The notes under the pieces: model-generated
Seen by the model: only the letters and a program-made list of their open reading frames with translations
The model's database searches: none
What the model was told of the DNA's origin: nothing
Program-made: the position numbers and the translations under genes
NCBI RefSeq assembly: GCF_949987515.2
Contig: NC_082702.1
Location: forward strand, 54,839,600 to 54,903,599
DNA length: 64,000 nt
Reading direction: 5' to 3'
Source: Delphinus delphis
Taxonomy: Eukaryota; Chordata; Mammalia; Artiodactyla; Delphinidae
Shown here: piece by piece, positions 41,451 through 52,604 of the stretch
Layout: the number at the start of each line of letters is the position of its first letter
Position numbering within the stretch: position 1 is the stretch's first letter

Positions 41451-41661
41451 GGGCTTCCCTGGTGGCGCAGTGGTTGAGTCCGCCTGCCGATGCAGGGGAC
41501 ACGGGTCCGTGCCCCGGTCCGGGAAGATCCCACATGCCGTGGGGCAGCTGGGCCCGTGAGCCATGGCCGCTGAGCCTGCGCGTCCGGAGCCTGTGCTCCG
41601 CAACAGAAGAGGCCACAACAGTGAGAGGCCCGCGTACCGCAAAACAAACAAACAAACAAAG
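41451..41661 (+). mobile_element. CHR-type SINE, compact form
   Basis: GGGCTTCCCTGGTGGCGCAG to GCGTACCGC, with an (AAAC)n tail. GCAATTGA is duplicated at 41443-41450 and 41662-41669. It lacks three bases near GGTTGAGTCCGCC compared with its relatives. Confidence 0.93.
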
Positions 41662-42024
41662 GCAATTGATAGGATTGGAATATCACAGTTTTGCAATCCC
41701 CAGGGAATGAGTGGTTCAGGACATTGAACGTCAGTGATACTGACATCACAAAAAGAGACCACCGGCCACAAGGAGCCTCCTGACGGAAACACACAAGACC
41801 AAGGGGACGGAGCCTGAGCCCGATCCAGCCTCTGGATCCCACTGCCAGTTTGCACGAAATTCCCAGGACGGAGGGCCATGCGGCACTGCACCTGGAGTGT
41901 GCAACCAGCAAAATCCAGACGGTGGGGACGGCCAAGGTCAGACAGCCAAGGCCAAGGGCGTCTCAACAGATAAAATGTAAGGGGGGAGGGGAAAAAGATG
42001 GGTGGAGCCGTGGGCAGGATAATG

Positions 42025-42485
42025 GCCTCTCAAACGTATCCACGTCCTAAGCCCCAGAACCTGTAAATATGTGATCTGACCTGGCAAAAGGGCCTTGGCA
42101 GGTGTGTAACTGAGCTGAGGACCTTGAGATGGGAGATGATCCTGGATGGTCCAGGTGGGCCCAGGGTGGTGACAAGGTCCTTATAAGAGGGTGGCAGAGG
42201 GCTTGAAAGCAGGGTGAAGCAGCATGAGAAACACCCAACCAGCGTTGCTGGTTTTGAAGATGGAGAGAGGGGTCATTAGCCAAGGAATGTGGGTGGCTTC
42301 TAGAAGCTGGAAAAGATAAGAGAATGGATTCTCCCCAGCACCTCCAGAAGGAATGCAGCCCTGCAGACACTTTGAGTTTAGTTCGGTAAGACTGTTTCAG
42401 ACATCTGACCTGTCAGAGAACCCTAAGAGAAACTATTTGTGTTGCCACTAAGTTTGTGACCGTCTGTCATAGCAGTCCTAGGAAA
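42025..42485 (+). mobile_element. Solo LTR, MLT1-like (ERVL-MaLR)
   Basis: TGGCCTCTCAAACGTATCCA, CCCAGAACCTGTAAATATGT, GGTCCTTATAAGAGGGTGGC, CACCTCCAGAAGGAATGCAG and CTGTCATAGCAGTCCTAGGA follow the MLT1 order. Confidence 0.85.
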
Positions 42486-45148
42486 CAAATGCAGATGGGA
42501 AATGTGTTGGTTAAAGAACTGTACAGGACATAGGAAGTGATGAACATATGACCGTAAGTCAGGAGAATGGGTACATCTGTGGGGAGGGGGTGGTTGTCGT
42601 TGGAGGGGGCACATGGTGGAGCCCGGCTGGTGGTTCCAAGGGGGTTCACCTGGTAATCATTCATTAAGCAGTACCTTTGTGTTCTGTGGTCCTCTAAGAC
42701 TGTTTCATTTCCATTCAACCAGGTAAAAATCGTAACAGTTGCAAGGACGATTCCGTGGGGTAGGATAGGATCTCCTTCCCCAGAGCTGTTGAAGACAAAA
42801 CATTTTCTTTTCCTGATCTTGCTGACATTTCTTTCACCAGCAGCACAGCGATTGGCACAAAGGAGAAGCAAGGTCTGTGGGGCTCATAACTTATATTATG
42901 CAAACGAGCGGGACAGAGCAGACTTATCAACACGTGGAATATGGGGTGTGAAAATGTTTGCAGTGTACATAGAAAGCCCGGGGTAGCGGACATGGCAGTG
43001 TCTCCAGCCCCCTGACCCTCAGCATCCCCTCCTCTGCGGAAAGCTGCTTCCCGCGAACACCTGACTCCCCATCGAGGGCTCTCTTTCAACTGCAGGAACA
43101 CGCTCAGCCCCCATCAGGGAGGACCAGATGCCCCCCTTCCCAGCCCTGCCTCATTCCCCTCTGCCAGCGTTTCTGGGGTCACCTCTCAGACGACATGTGT
43201 TCAGATCTTTGGGTTTGGGAGAACCCAAAGCAAGACACTGAGAAAAACTCTAATGAAGTGGGAGGAGGTGTTTACCCTAAAACACCTGGTTACAGAGAAC
43301 ACCTGTAGCCTTTACCTGACAGTTTCTCCCACCACCAGTGCCCCGCCCCCACCTCCTCCCACTCAGCAACTGTCTGCTGGATGGATAGGTGGGTGGCCCG
43401 GGAGCCCATCCCACACCCACTGGGGAACTTGAGAAGAACGGGTCTCTCTCCCTCCCCTTGCATAGTCTTGGCAGACCTGACATCCTTCCGCCAAATTCCC
43501 TTTCTGTTTAAAATAACCAGTCAGTTTCTGCTGCTCGCAGACGGGAGGTTGGTAACTGATACAGCCAGGTGAAGCTTAGCGTTAACTGAGCACTAAACAG
43601 CACGGAGGTTCCTGACAGCTAAGACCAAAAGTTCAATGCTGGGAAAAAAGTGGACAGTTCATCAAGGCAGAAAAGCTTTTTTGTTGTTGGTTTTCATTGG
43701 TTTGTTTGTTTGTTTTGGTAAGTTATCCTATCCCATGATGCTCGCCAGGCTCTGAAGAGTAAGTAGAATCTTTAAAAAAAAGTTAGAACAAGTGTATGAA
43801 ATATTTCAAACCTTAACAAAACATAGAGATTGATACAATAACCTCGGGAAGGTGAGGTTTCATGGGTGCAGGGGTGTGGCTGAGAATTCGGCCTTTCTTG
43901 ACCGGCATGACGGTGGGCATTCTTCTCCTGTTCTAACTTGTAAGAAATGAGGTTCAGAAAGCAAGGCCGTTTGTCCAGGGCTCCCGGAAGTCCATCGCAG
44001 AGTAGAAATTGGTCATGTGAATTGCTTTCCCTAAGTCTCTGCGCCAACGCTTCTATGCACTGAAATCCTCCCCTCTTCCCGCGCCCCATGCTCTGTCCAC
44101 GGCCCGGCTTGACCCAAAGACCCAAGGAGGAGCGTGATGCTCTGGGCTCTGATGAACTGCTGTTGGCTGTGGGGATCGTGTGTGGGTACCAAAGCCCCCT
44201 CCCCAGGCAGTTCTCAGGGCGGGACCCCACCTGCGATAACAGCCCCCGTGGACAGCGCCACTGCTGGTCCTTACGACAGCTTCGTAAGGGGCTCAAAAAG
44301 GGCACCTGTCCTCTGCCACGAGCCTCTTCAAATCTACAGGGGTGTGACTGGTGCCCCCAGGACCTCTGCATGACCTGTCCAAGCCCACTTGGCAGCCCTA
44401 CTGATCCCAGTCAGGCTCACTCAGCACCAGATAATTCCTCCATAACCACCTGCCAGGTGTGGACCATTTTCCCCTTTTAGAGATGACAGAGGGGGACACA
44501 CGTGGCCCAGGGTCCCAAAGTAGTGGAGCCTGCACCCCACACTAAGGGCTTCCCACGGGAGGGTGGGATACGGGGCCACCTCCGTGGGAACACGCCACCC
44601 CCCACCCAGCCAACAGCACACTGGCTGTGATTACATGTCCTCCTTTCAGCCCGAACCAGGAGCCACGGATATTATGCAACTGCCCCTCTCCTAGACTGTC
44701 TGTCTCCACCCTCCTCCCCCAGCCTGGCTCCTCTGTGTTCCACAGTCCTGGCTCTACATCACCTCCTTGGGAGTCTTCCCTGAGTCATCCGGGTAGACTG
44801 ACATGCGCCCCCACTGGGTCCCGCACGCGGCAACGTTGTGACACATGCCACGTGGCTTCCTCCTTCTCCACGGGACTCAGAGCTCCTGGAGGGCAGGGGC
44901 CACGTCTAGCTCATCTCTCTCCCAGTATCCAGCATGGTGCAGGTACACCGTAGCCCCTAAATGCTAGATTATTGAATCGGTGACTGATCCAATGGGTGAG
45001 GTTGGGTCTGCCTTCCTGAGTACGCTGAGAGCTTCTGAGAAGCGGCCTGAGAATCGTATTTGCCCTCAATCAGCTAAGAGCCTGGCAGTAGGGGATGGTC
45101 TGAGCAGGTCTGTGAAGGGATGACTGAGCCCCTCCTCGGAGGCAGTGC
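42486..45148. other. Intergenic, mostly unrecognised
   Basis: An L2-like 3' phrase at 44878-44975 (CAGAGCTCCTGGAGGGCAGG). 43675-43725 has a (GTTT)n patch. No exon or RNA gene seen. Confidence 0.45.
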
Positions 45149-45262
45149 AGCGTGATGGTCAGACGTGCAGGTTCCGGCATCAGAGTCCAGTGGTATAACT
45201 TCTGGCTCACCCTCTTAGCTGTGTGGCTGGGGCCAAGTTACTCAACCCCTCTGTGCCTCCGA
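45149..45262 (+). repeat. MIR SINE fragment
   Basis: AGCTGTGTGGCTGGGGCCAA, TTACTCAACCCCTCTGTGCC. Confidence 0.75.
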
Positions 45263-45264
45263 TT

Positions 45265-45595
45265 CTGTCCCAGGTCGGGTTCCCCAGAAGCAGAGCCCGA
45301 GGCAAGACTCATGGTTTATTAAGGATGTCTTTCCAGCAGAACCTGGTAAGGGAACGAGAGGGGCAAGGTTTCAGGCTGGGTCCCAGGTTCAGCCTGGCCC
45401 CTGGGGAGCTTTGGAGTTGTCCCTCTCGGGGGGCACAGGATGGGCTTTCTGCCGGTCCTCATTGAGGGAAACCTGGGGAAGCACATTTCCAGGCACTGCA
45501 GCTGCTGGATGTCAGAGCGGGGAGCCCACAAACGGGAAAAGGGATGCCAGGGTATCTGGGTGGAGGACCCCATCGTCCGCTAGAGTCCCTCTTCT
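45265..45595. repeat. Probable ancient repeat, family uncertain
   Basis: CCCCAGAAGCAGAGCCCGAG and CATGGTTTATTAAGGATGTC resemble the stretch at 19065-19180. I cannot name it. Confidence 0.35.
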
Positions 45596-45949
45596 GTGAA
45601 AGGGTGGGTGCGGGCAGTGCTGACAGCAGATCAGGCACGTGTTACGAGGATTAAGTTGAGGACACAGCCCTGAGCGCAGAGCCCGGCACCGCAGGAGCTG
45701 TGCTGTTCACTGGTGGTATTGTCACCTGGCCCGAGCAGCCTCCTTCCTCTGCAGGCTCTCAAATATTTGTGGAATGAATGAACCAGCTTGCCTACTGGTT
45801 AAACCGGGTCCACCGTGGCTGCCCAGGCTGGTTATCGGAAGTCTCTCTGTGTCCTGGCTGGCTGCTACAAATGGCCCAAAGCAAGGATTGGGGTGGTGGT
45901 GGGGGGGAACAGGGTGACAGAGTGGGATATGCTATTTCTCTTACTTTTT

Positions 45950-46154
45950 TTTTTTTTTTTTTGCGGTATGCGGGCCTCTCACTGTTGTGGCCTCTCCCGT
46001 TGCGGACCACAGGCTCCGGACGCACAGGCTCAGCGGCCATGGCTCACGGGCCCAGCCGCTCCACGGCATGTGGGATCTTCCCGGACCGGGGCACGAACCC
46101 GTGTCCCCTGCATCCGCAGGCGGACTCTCAACCACTGCGCCACCAGGGAAGCCC
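45950..46154 (-). mobile_element. CHR-type SINE, compact form
   Basis: Poly(T), GCGGTATGCGGGCCTCTCAC to CCAGGGAAGCCC. TCTCTTACTTTTT is duplicated at 45937-45949 and 46155-46167 (13 bp). Confidence 0.94.
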
Positions 46155-46167
46155 TCTCTTACTTTTT

Positions 46168-46870
46168 AAACTCTTTATTTTGAAATAATTACAACTTGAC
46201 AGGAAGCTACAAGAATTACACAGCGAGGCCCTTCACTTAGACTCCCCCAATGTCACATCTTGTGTAACCACAGTGCCATACTGAAGCCAGGAAATTGACA
46301 CGGTACGGTATGGGGGGGCGTGGTCTCCGAGCCACCGGATCTCAGGTACAGATTGGTGTAAGTACCAACTCCATCAAGAGACAGAACTGCTCCATCACCA
46401 CGTAGGTCTCGTTCTCACTGCCTCTGTAGTCACACCATCCCTAACCCCCGCCAGCCACTAATCTGCCCTCCGTCTGTATAATTTTGTCATGTCAAGAATG
46501 TTCTATAAGTGGAATCGTACACTGTGTGACCTTTTCAGATGTGCGTATATCCTTCCCAGATTACCCGAGTCTTTGTGCATGCTCCCCCCCGCCCCCCACT
46601 TTCTTGCTTCCCCTCCCTCCGTTACCCGTAAGAACCTCAGGGTGCCCTTCCAAAAGGGACATTCTCTCCTATAACTAGAGAACAATGACCCAAATCAGAA
46701 GTCCACATCAGTACAATACCATTATCTCCAGAGCTCACTCAAATTCACCGCTGGTCCCACTAACGTCCTTTATAGCAAATGGTAAAGACATTTTTCCCAG
46801 CTCCAGATCTGATCCAGGGTTCCATTTGCATTTGGTTACCATGATTCTTTAGTCTCCCTGGAACATCCCT
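46168..46870 (-). mobile_element. Old L1 fragments (L1M)
   Basis: TTTATTTTGAAATAATTACA, CCCAATGTCACATCTTGTGT, TGTCATGTCAAGAATGTTCT, TATAAGTGGAATCGTACACT, then CAGTACAATACCATTATCTC. The SINE before it inserted at its 3' end. Confidence 0.75.
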
Positions 46871-47184
46871 TCCTAGGCTGCTCTGCAGTGGGAGGGCTGC
46901 TTCCTCACGCTGGGACTCGCGTTCAGCACTTTGCCAGGAATCCCCCGAAGTGAAGCCGTGTTTCCTTGGTGCACCGTATCCAAGGCGCACGATGTCATTT
47001 GTCTCATCGGTGGTCCTGGTGACCCTGATCCCTTGGTCCAGCTGGGGTCTGCCAGATTTCTCCAACTAAAGTGACTGTTTCCCTTTGTAATTCATAACTA
47101 TCTTGTGGGGACCCACTTAAGATGGTGTAAACGTCTTGTTTCTCATTCAACTTTCATCTGCTTCCTTTTTTAAATGTTAACAGA

Positions 47185-47254
47185 ATTTCTTTTTATTGGA
47201 GTATAGATGATTTACAATGCTGTGCTAATCTCTGCTGTACAGCAAAGTGGCTCA

Positions 47255-47293
<39 letters not shown>

Positions 47294-47294
47294 T
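47185..47294 (-). mobile_element. L1 3' end, first part, with (TA)n run
   Basis: TTTTTATTGGAGTATAGATG, CTCTGCTGTACAGCAAAGTG, then a (TA)n run at 47259-47290. The element continues at 47507 after the SINE. Confidence 0.88.
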
Positions 47295-47506
47295 CTTTTT
47301 TTTTTTTTTTTTTTGCGGTACGCGGGCCTCTCACTGTTGTGGCCTCTCCCGTTGCAAAGCACAGGCTCTGGATGCGCAGGCTCAGCGGCCATGGCTCACG
47401 GGCCCAGCCGCTCCGTGGCATGTGGGATCTTCCCGGACTGGGGCACGAACCCGTGTCCCCTGCATCGGCAGGCGGACTCTCAACAACTGCGCCACCAGGG
47501 AAGCCC
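47295..47506 (-). mobile_element. CHR-type SINE inserted in an L1
   Basis: Compact form, poly(T) then GCGGTACGCGGGCCTCTCAC to CCAGGGAAGCCC. Duplication TATACATTCTTTTT (47287-47300) and TATACGTTCTTTTT (47507-47520), one mismatch; the left copy lies at the (TA)n/T boundary. Confidence 0.92.
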
Positions 47507-47700
47507 TATACGTTCTTTTTTTAGATTCTTTTCCAGTATGGTTTATCCCTGGAGGTTGGATATAGTTCCCAGTGCTAAATAGTAGAACCTTTTTTTTTTT
47601 AATCTGTTCTAAATGTAATAGTTTACACCTCAGAGTCCCACTCCATCCCTCCCCCTCCCCCTCTCCCCCTTGGCAACCACAAGTCTGTTCTCTATTTAAC
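47507..47700 (-). mobile_element. L1 3' end, second part
   Basis: TTCTTTTCCAGTATGGTTTA, TATAGTTCCCAGTGCTAAAT, TTGGCAACCACAAGTCTGTT. Confidence 0.85.
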
Positions 47701-48100
47701 AGAATCTTTTATTGCAACAAAATTTACCTCCCGAAAAGTACACACAATGCAAGTTCCGCTCCATGAGTTATTACAAAGTGGACACCCGGACTGTAGTCTA
47801 GGCCTGAAGGGAGGGAATTTTGGGTCCTGTGAGGAGCTGGAGGAAACACACCTGGCAGAGGGACCTGTGAAGTTCAAAGGTGGGCTGAGCTCAGCGAGTT
47901 TGACAAACAGCCAGGAGGCCGAGGTGGGGGTGGTGCTGGGACAGGAGGCGCCCGGGGTTGACAGAGGGGCCATTCTAATAGCCACTTAACTGAGAACTAG
48001 CCCCACCCCTTCAGCACCACCTAACAGGGGGACCCTGAGGCTTTCTGAACTTTCAAAGGGCAGGCACTGAGAACTTTGAACTCTTTACTATATCAAAAAG
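47701..48100. other. Intergenic, partly old L1
   Basis: 47700-47770 (TTTATTGCAACAAAATTTAC) is a probable old L1 tail; the rest shows nothing recognised. Confidence 0.4.
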
Positions 48101-48104
48101 CCAA

Positions 48105-48365
48105 CAGAAATTGGACAGTTAACATTTTCAAATGTCCCACTCTATGACATTCTGGAAAAGGCAAAACTATAGCGACAGCAGTAGAAGGATCAGTGGTTGC
48201 TGGGGGTTTGGGGGGAGGGAGGGATGAATACATGAAGACCAGGGGATTTTTAGGCAGTGAAGCTCTTCCATGTGATACTGTAATGGTAGCTAGATGACAT
48301 TCTACGTTTGTCAAAACCCACAGACTACAGAACACCAAGAGTAAACCCTCATGTAAGTGATAGAT
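48105..48365 (+). mobile_element. Old L1 3' fragment (L1M)
   Basis: GACATTCTGGAAAAGGCAAA, AGATCAGTGGTTGC-type sequence and ACACCAAGAGTAAACCCTCA are L1M 3' landmarks. Confidence 0.8.
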
Positions 48366-48954
48366 TTCACGTATGGAGACCTTCGGCTATACCACCACCT
48401 TCTAGAAGGTTCTACAACGGCCCCCACCCAAGGTCATTCCCTCCTCTTCTGAAAATCTTTCGGTAAACGGGTCTGTTCACGTGCCAGGCCTAAAGACTTG
48501 TTGGTAACTACTTAAAGTTGACAAGTAGAAGGATTCCCAGGCCTGTCCCAGCCAACGGGGGAATGTCACCCCTGAGCTTGACACGTGATGTCTGCCATGG
48601 GTGCAGGAGGTGGGATGGGTGGCATCCGTGCTAGGTGTTTACCTCTCGGGATTTAGCAAGTCCCAAGGCACGATCACTTGGCACTTGGCATCAAGTTCCA
48701 CAGGGCTGGGCCTCGCTCGCCTGGTGGAGTCAAGCCCCTTGGAAACCCAGAGATGCCCTCAGCTGCAGAAGGTTCTCAGCCAGTGTTACCCCATCACTCA
48801 GCAAACAATGACTGTGGAAGAACTGACAAAGAACATGACGTGAAGAGTGCCTGGAATAAGGCTCTGTGTGGGCGTGGGGTGAGTGTGGCCAGAGTTTGGG
48901 TGCAAATGTGTGAGTCATTTCACATAAGCAGGTCTCACAATGGTGACACGAGCT

Positions 48955-49155
48955 AAGCACACTTTCGCCTGGGACCTTCGCCTGAGGCCTTGGTCCCGTC
49001 CCTTCCCTCTGCTTGGAATACTGCTCCCCCCCCCCACAGATATCCACAAGTGTCACTTCTCACCTCGTTCAGGCCTCTGCTTGAATGTCACCTCTCCTGA
49101 CTGCTCAAGCGACTCTCCGGTCCCCACTCTGCATCCTTGTCTTCACAGCGTTGCT
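48955..49155 (+). repeat. L2 fragment
   Basis: CCCTCTGCTTGGAATACTGC and CAGGCCTCTGCTTGAATGTC are L2 phrases. Confidence 0.8.
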
Positions 49156-49157
49156 CA

Positions 49158-49615
49158 CGCTGCTAGTTTCCTGGGGCGGCCGCAACAAGTGACCACAAAC
49201 CAGGTGGCTTGAAGCAACACGAATTCTCCCACAGTCTGGAAGCGAGAAGTCTGAAATCACGGTGTTGGCAGAGCCATGCTCCCTCGGAAGGCTCTGGGGC
49301 GGGGTGGGGGGACCCTTCCTTACCTCTTCCAGCTTTGGGTGCCTCCGGGTGGTCCTTGGCTTGTGGCCGCATCCCTCCCATCTGTGCCTCCATCTTCATG
49401 TAGCCTCTCCTCTGTGTCTGTGTCTCTCTTCTTCTGTCTCTTAGAGGGACAGCAGTCCTTGGATTTAGGGCTCACCCAGCTAATCCGGGATGATCTTGAG
49501 ATCCTTAATTATGTCTTCAAAGATTATTTTCCCAAATAAGGTTACATTACACAGCTTCTGGGGATTCGAACATGGACGAATGCTTTTGGGGGGCCCATTA
49601 CTCAACCCACTACAT
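49158..49615 (-). mobile_element. Solo LTR, MLT1-like (ERVL-MaLR)
   Basis: TGCTAGTTTCCTGGGGCGGC, ACAAGTGACCACAAACCAGG, then CTTCTGTCTCTTAGAGGGAC, GGATTTAGGGCTCACCCAGC, TTTTCCCAAATAAGGTTACA and TTTTGGGGGGCCCATTACTC. Confidence 0.85.
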
Positions 49616-50990
49616 TCACTGCCTGACACTGCATTACGGGTGGTTTTGTTTGCACCTTATCACACCCACTAGGAGATAAGATACAAGACAAGGGGAATAG
49701 AGTCTGTTGTAGCAGGGGCTGGTCTCCACGGCCACATGGCAGGTGCTTAAAAATATTTGCTGAAGGAATGAAAGTGGCTTTACTACTCTAATTTCTTCAT
49801 CTGTAAAATGATTATATTATTACTTGTATGCTCAGCCATTAAAAAAAAACAGAATTGAGGGTCTAGGTAAGGCATGACAACTTCAAACTAAGTCCTAAAA
49901 CTAATATATATATCCTTTGTATTCTATACCCCTTCTGAAAAGGATGTTTTCAAATTCTAACCTTGTAATTCACCAGTGAGGTTTATTACCAAATACGTTT
50001 CAGGTGCCTGGGGCTGCACTGAGGCTTCCCAACACGGTGTGTTTTGGGGAGATAATTTATGGTTCATGAAATGACACCACTTTCATACAGAGAGTGAATG
50101 GACCTTGACGAGTGTGACCTCATTGTTCAAGATGCCCAGAGCCGATACTTAAGGAAAGGCTGGATGTTTTGGGCTGAGTCGTGCCCTTGACTCTCAAGGT
50201 CAGGCCAGAACGTCAGGATCAATGGCTCCCAGAGCGGCCAACCTCAGAAAATTTCCCAGCAGCTGTCTTGTCTGAGTTAATTCCTTGAGAGTGGACTCGA
50301 GAATTCAACAGGCTGAAGGCAAAAGGGGAAAATGCACAGGAAAGCAATTAAACTGGGAAATTTCAAACTCTTCTTCCTGTGTCAGATCAGGTAGTCAAAA
50401 ATAAAGACATGAACAATGGAGTCATAAAGTTAGAGTGAATAAATACAGAACTAATTTACAAAGAAAGTACAGCTTACCAATACTTGTACAAAGAATATAC
50501 CAACTTGCCTTACTGGGATTGAAATATTTACAAAAACTGCATACAAACCAGGCACAAAGTCTCAATAAATTAAGGAAAGTTAGTAGACCTGTGTGCAGGC
50601 TGCATTTTCTGATCACTATGCAGCAAAGACAAAAATTAGGCAAACTTAAGCCTAACGATGCCCCTTCAGCCATCCCAGTCACAAAGCTGGTCTGTTAAAC
50701 TGCTTTTGCTGTGACCCACTCCATTTTTTTTTTTTTTCATCCCAACAGGTCTGGGTGTTGCACCATATCCACTACCCAGAATTTACTTCCTGAATGCCCT
50801 GGGCATTCTCATACATGATCCACACATTCTTGACAGCTCTGAGCTGGAGCGGAGGTGGGGCTTTCAAGGGAAAGGCATTTGCCCAACACATCACCCCCTG
50901 CTCACAAATAGTCTGTTTATCAAACTTTCCCCAAAGCACTCAGTGTGAGGCACCATCTGGTTTTTGCTGGGACCCTCACTCAGACGGATA
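49616..50990. other. Intergenic, repeat-poor A/T-rich stretch
   Basis: An L2-like tail at 49640-49810. 49900-50700 shows no repeat that I can name and includes an 87-codon open frame at 50435-50698 (see findings). Confidence 0.45.
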
Positions 50991-51110
50991 GGTAGCATCA
51001 TCCGCATTTTGTGGGTGAGTAAACCGAGGTGGAAACAGGTGGTGAAAGTTGCCCGAGGTCACACATCTGAAAGGAACAGGCCTGGGATTCAAATTGGAGT
51101 CACACCAGAC
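50985..51110 (-). repeat. MIR SINE fragment
   Basis: CATCCGCATTTTGTGGGTGA and CCGAGGTCACACATCTGAAA. Confidence 0.7.
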
Positions 51111-51274
51111 TTTTGCTCTTTCCATCACTTCTGGGCCTTTGCTGGAATCAAGCAGCATGGTTTCTGCAAAGAGGCAGGAGAAACAGGAAGGGTCTCTAGA
51201 ACCTATCAGCTTGAGTGGGGCTGAGGTGGCCACCCCCTGGGGGGGCAGGTGGGGTAAGTGGCAAACCTTTGCTC

Positions 51275-51480
51275 CAAAGGGGCAGCACCGTTTAATGGAC
51301 ATATACACATGCCCTGTCCTATAGTCCTTAAGTAACCCCACTCGACAGATGAGAAAACTGAGGCACAGAAGAGTGGCACAGCCTTCTCTAAAGCCACCTC
51401 CCCACTAAGCGGTGGGTCTTGTTCTGGATTCCAGTCCCACGTGAAGCCAAAGCCCTTATACATTCCAGTATATCCACTTG
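51275..51480 (-). repeat. MIR SINE fragment
   Basis: CCACTCGACAGATGAGAAAA and CTGAGGCACAGAAGAGTGGC. Confidence 0.7.
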
Positions 51481-51544
51481 GAGGCTGGGAACTGCCTACA
51501 CTGCACATTCACCCACATACTTTGGGAGCCGTTTGAGCCCAGTG

Positions 51545-51790
51545 ACTTCCCTGTGATGATGATGACGAGGATGGTGATGAATATGCCCCCACACACACAC
51601 TGTGCCAAGCCCTGCCCTGAGCTCTTCCTACATAACATGGTCCATCGAATCCCCTCAACTTCACTGGGAAGGAAGTGCAATCATGGTGGCCGTTTTACAG
51701 ATCAGTAAACTAAGGCTCTGAACATTTTAGAAACCTGCCCCAAGCCCCACGATTAGTGAGTGCCAGGAGCCCATTCTGCAGGTGAGGAAA
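51545..51790 (-). repeat. MIR SINE
   Basis: GATGATGATGACGAGGATGG, CACTGTGCCAAGCCCTGCCC, GGCCGTTTTACAGATCAGTA. Confidence 0.75.
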
Positions 51791-51879
51791 GAGAGCTCAG
51801 AGATCATGCAGCACCAGGTGGCGCCCAAAGGGGTCCTCAAACTCTCCAGCTCCTGGGATTCACTCCCAGGGCCGAGGTG

Positions 51880-52005
51880 AGGTCTTAGCTTTCTCCTCCT
51901 TCAATAACAAACTGGGAACCGCGGCTCAGAGAGGACACGTGGCTGGTCCCGAGCCTCGCAGCGGCTGTAGGAGTCTGACTCAGCTCCCGCTAACCGTGCT
52001 CCCAA
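51880..52005 (-). repeat. MIR-like fragment
   Basis: GGGAACCGCGGCTCAGAGAG and GTCTGACTCAGCTCCCGCTA fit a decayed reverse-strand MIR. Confidence 0.5.
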
Positions 52006-52014
52006 CACCTTAGT

Positions 52015-52205
52015 TGACCACACGTGGCTCCCCATGAGAATCACCTGGGTGCTTGCTAAAGTCCAGCTTCCCGGCTCAGGGTAGGGAGGGGTGTGGAAAT
52101 CTACATTTTAAACAAGCCTTTATCGCTCATCTCCAACCCATTCCGCCCCCCCGCGCCCAGCTCCAGATGCATCTCATCATCTGGCAAGTTTGGGAAACAG
52201 CTAGG
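52015..52205. mobile_element. hAT-Charlie (MER5-like) element abutting the ATP2C2 promoter
   Basis: CCCATGAGAATCACCTGGGT, GCTTGCTAAAGTCCAGCTTC, CTACATTTTAAACAAGCC and a CAAGTTTGGGAAACAGCT end resemble the MER5/MER58 group. It ends where the CpG island begins. Confidence 0.65.
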
Positions 52206-52209
52206 CGCC

Positions 52210-52505
52210 TCTGCAGCCCCCGGGCCTTCCCGGGCCGCCGCGGCCCCTAAGGGCGAGAAAGTCTCGGGCGGAATCGCCGGACGGGGCGGGGCCAGGTGCG
52301 CGAGGGCCGCCGCGGGCGTAGCTCCGCCTAGGGGGCGGGGCCTCAGCTGCGGCGCACAGGTAGACGGCTACCCGGTAACGTGGGCCTGGCCCGGGAGGCT
52401 TGGGCGCGCGCAGCCAGCCCCGGCCACGCCAGGGACCGAGGGACTCAGGCAGGGGCGGCCGCCGGCGGGACGGGAGGCTGGGCGAGGGGCCTCCGCCCGC
52501 TCACC
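52210..52505 (+). promoter_or_regulatory. ATP2C2: ATP2C2 CpG-island promoter with GC boxes
   Basis: Dense CpG sequence from about 52200 through exon 1 into 52700. Sp1-type GC boxes are at 52283-52291 (GGGGCGGGG) and 52331-52342 (GGGGGCGGGGCC). No TATA box is visible, as is usual for CpG-island promoters. The transcription start probably lies between the GC boxes and 52505. Confidence 0.7.
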
Positions 52506-52604
52506 ATGGTCGAGGGACGCTTCTCCAAGTTTCTGAAGAAACTCGCCTTCTCGGGCGGGGGCCACCAGTACCAGCTGCTGGAGAGGGGCGAGTTGGAAAC
52601 CTTG
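52506..52604 (+). CDS. ATP2C2: ATP2C2 exon 1 (N-terminus of Golgi Ca/Mn ATPase SPCA2), partial gene
   Basis: Codes residues 1-33, starting MVEGRFSKFLKKLAFSGGG, against MVEGRVSEFLKKLGFSGGG recalled for human ATP2C2. The ATG has a good context (CACCATGG). The donor GTGAGT at 52605 is in phase 0. SPCA2 is a P-type ATPase of the Golgi and secretory pathway that pumps Ca and Mn ions and is prominent in epithelia. This segment is the cytosolic N-terminal tail before the first membrane helix; the catalytic DKTGT loop and ten helices lie in exons beyond the window. No exon 2 match (IDEQSE-like) was found up to 64000. The frame is open upstream to another ATG at 52380 (see findings). Assignment rests on N-terminal identity and on position downstream of WFDC1. 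Confidence 0.9.

Noticed and set aside
41343..41966. 207-codon minus-strand frame
   Set aside because: It runs through the reverse strand of a CHR SINE; the middle of the product is the standard translated SINE text seen at many other copies.
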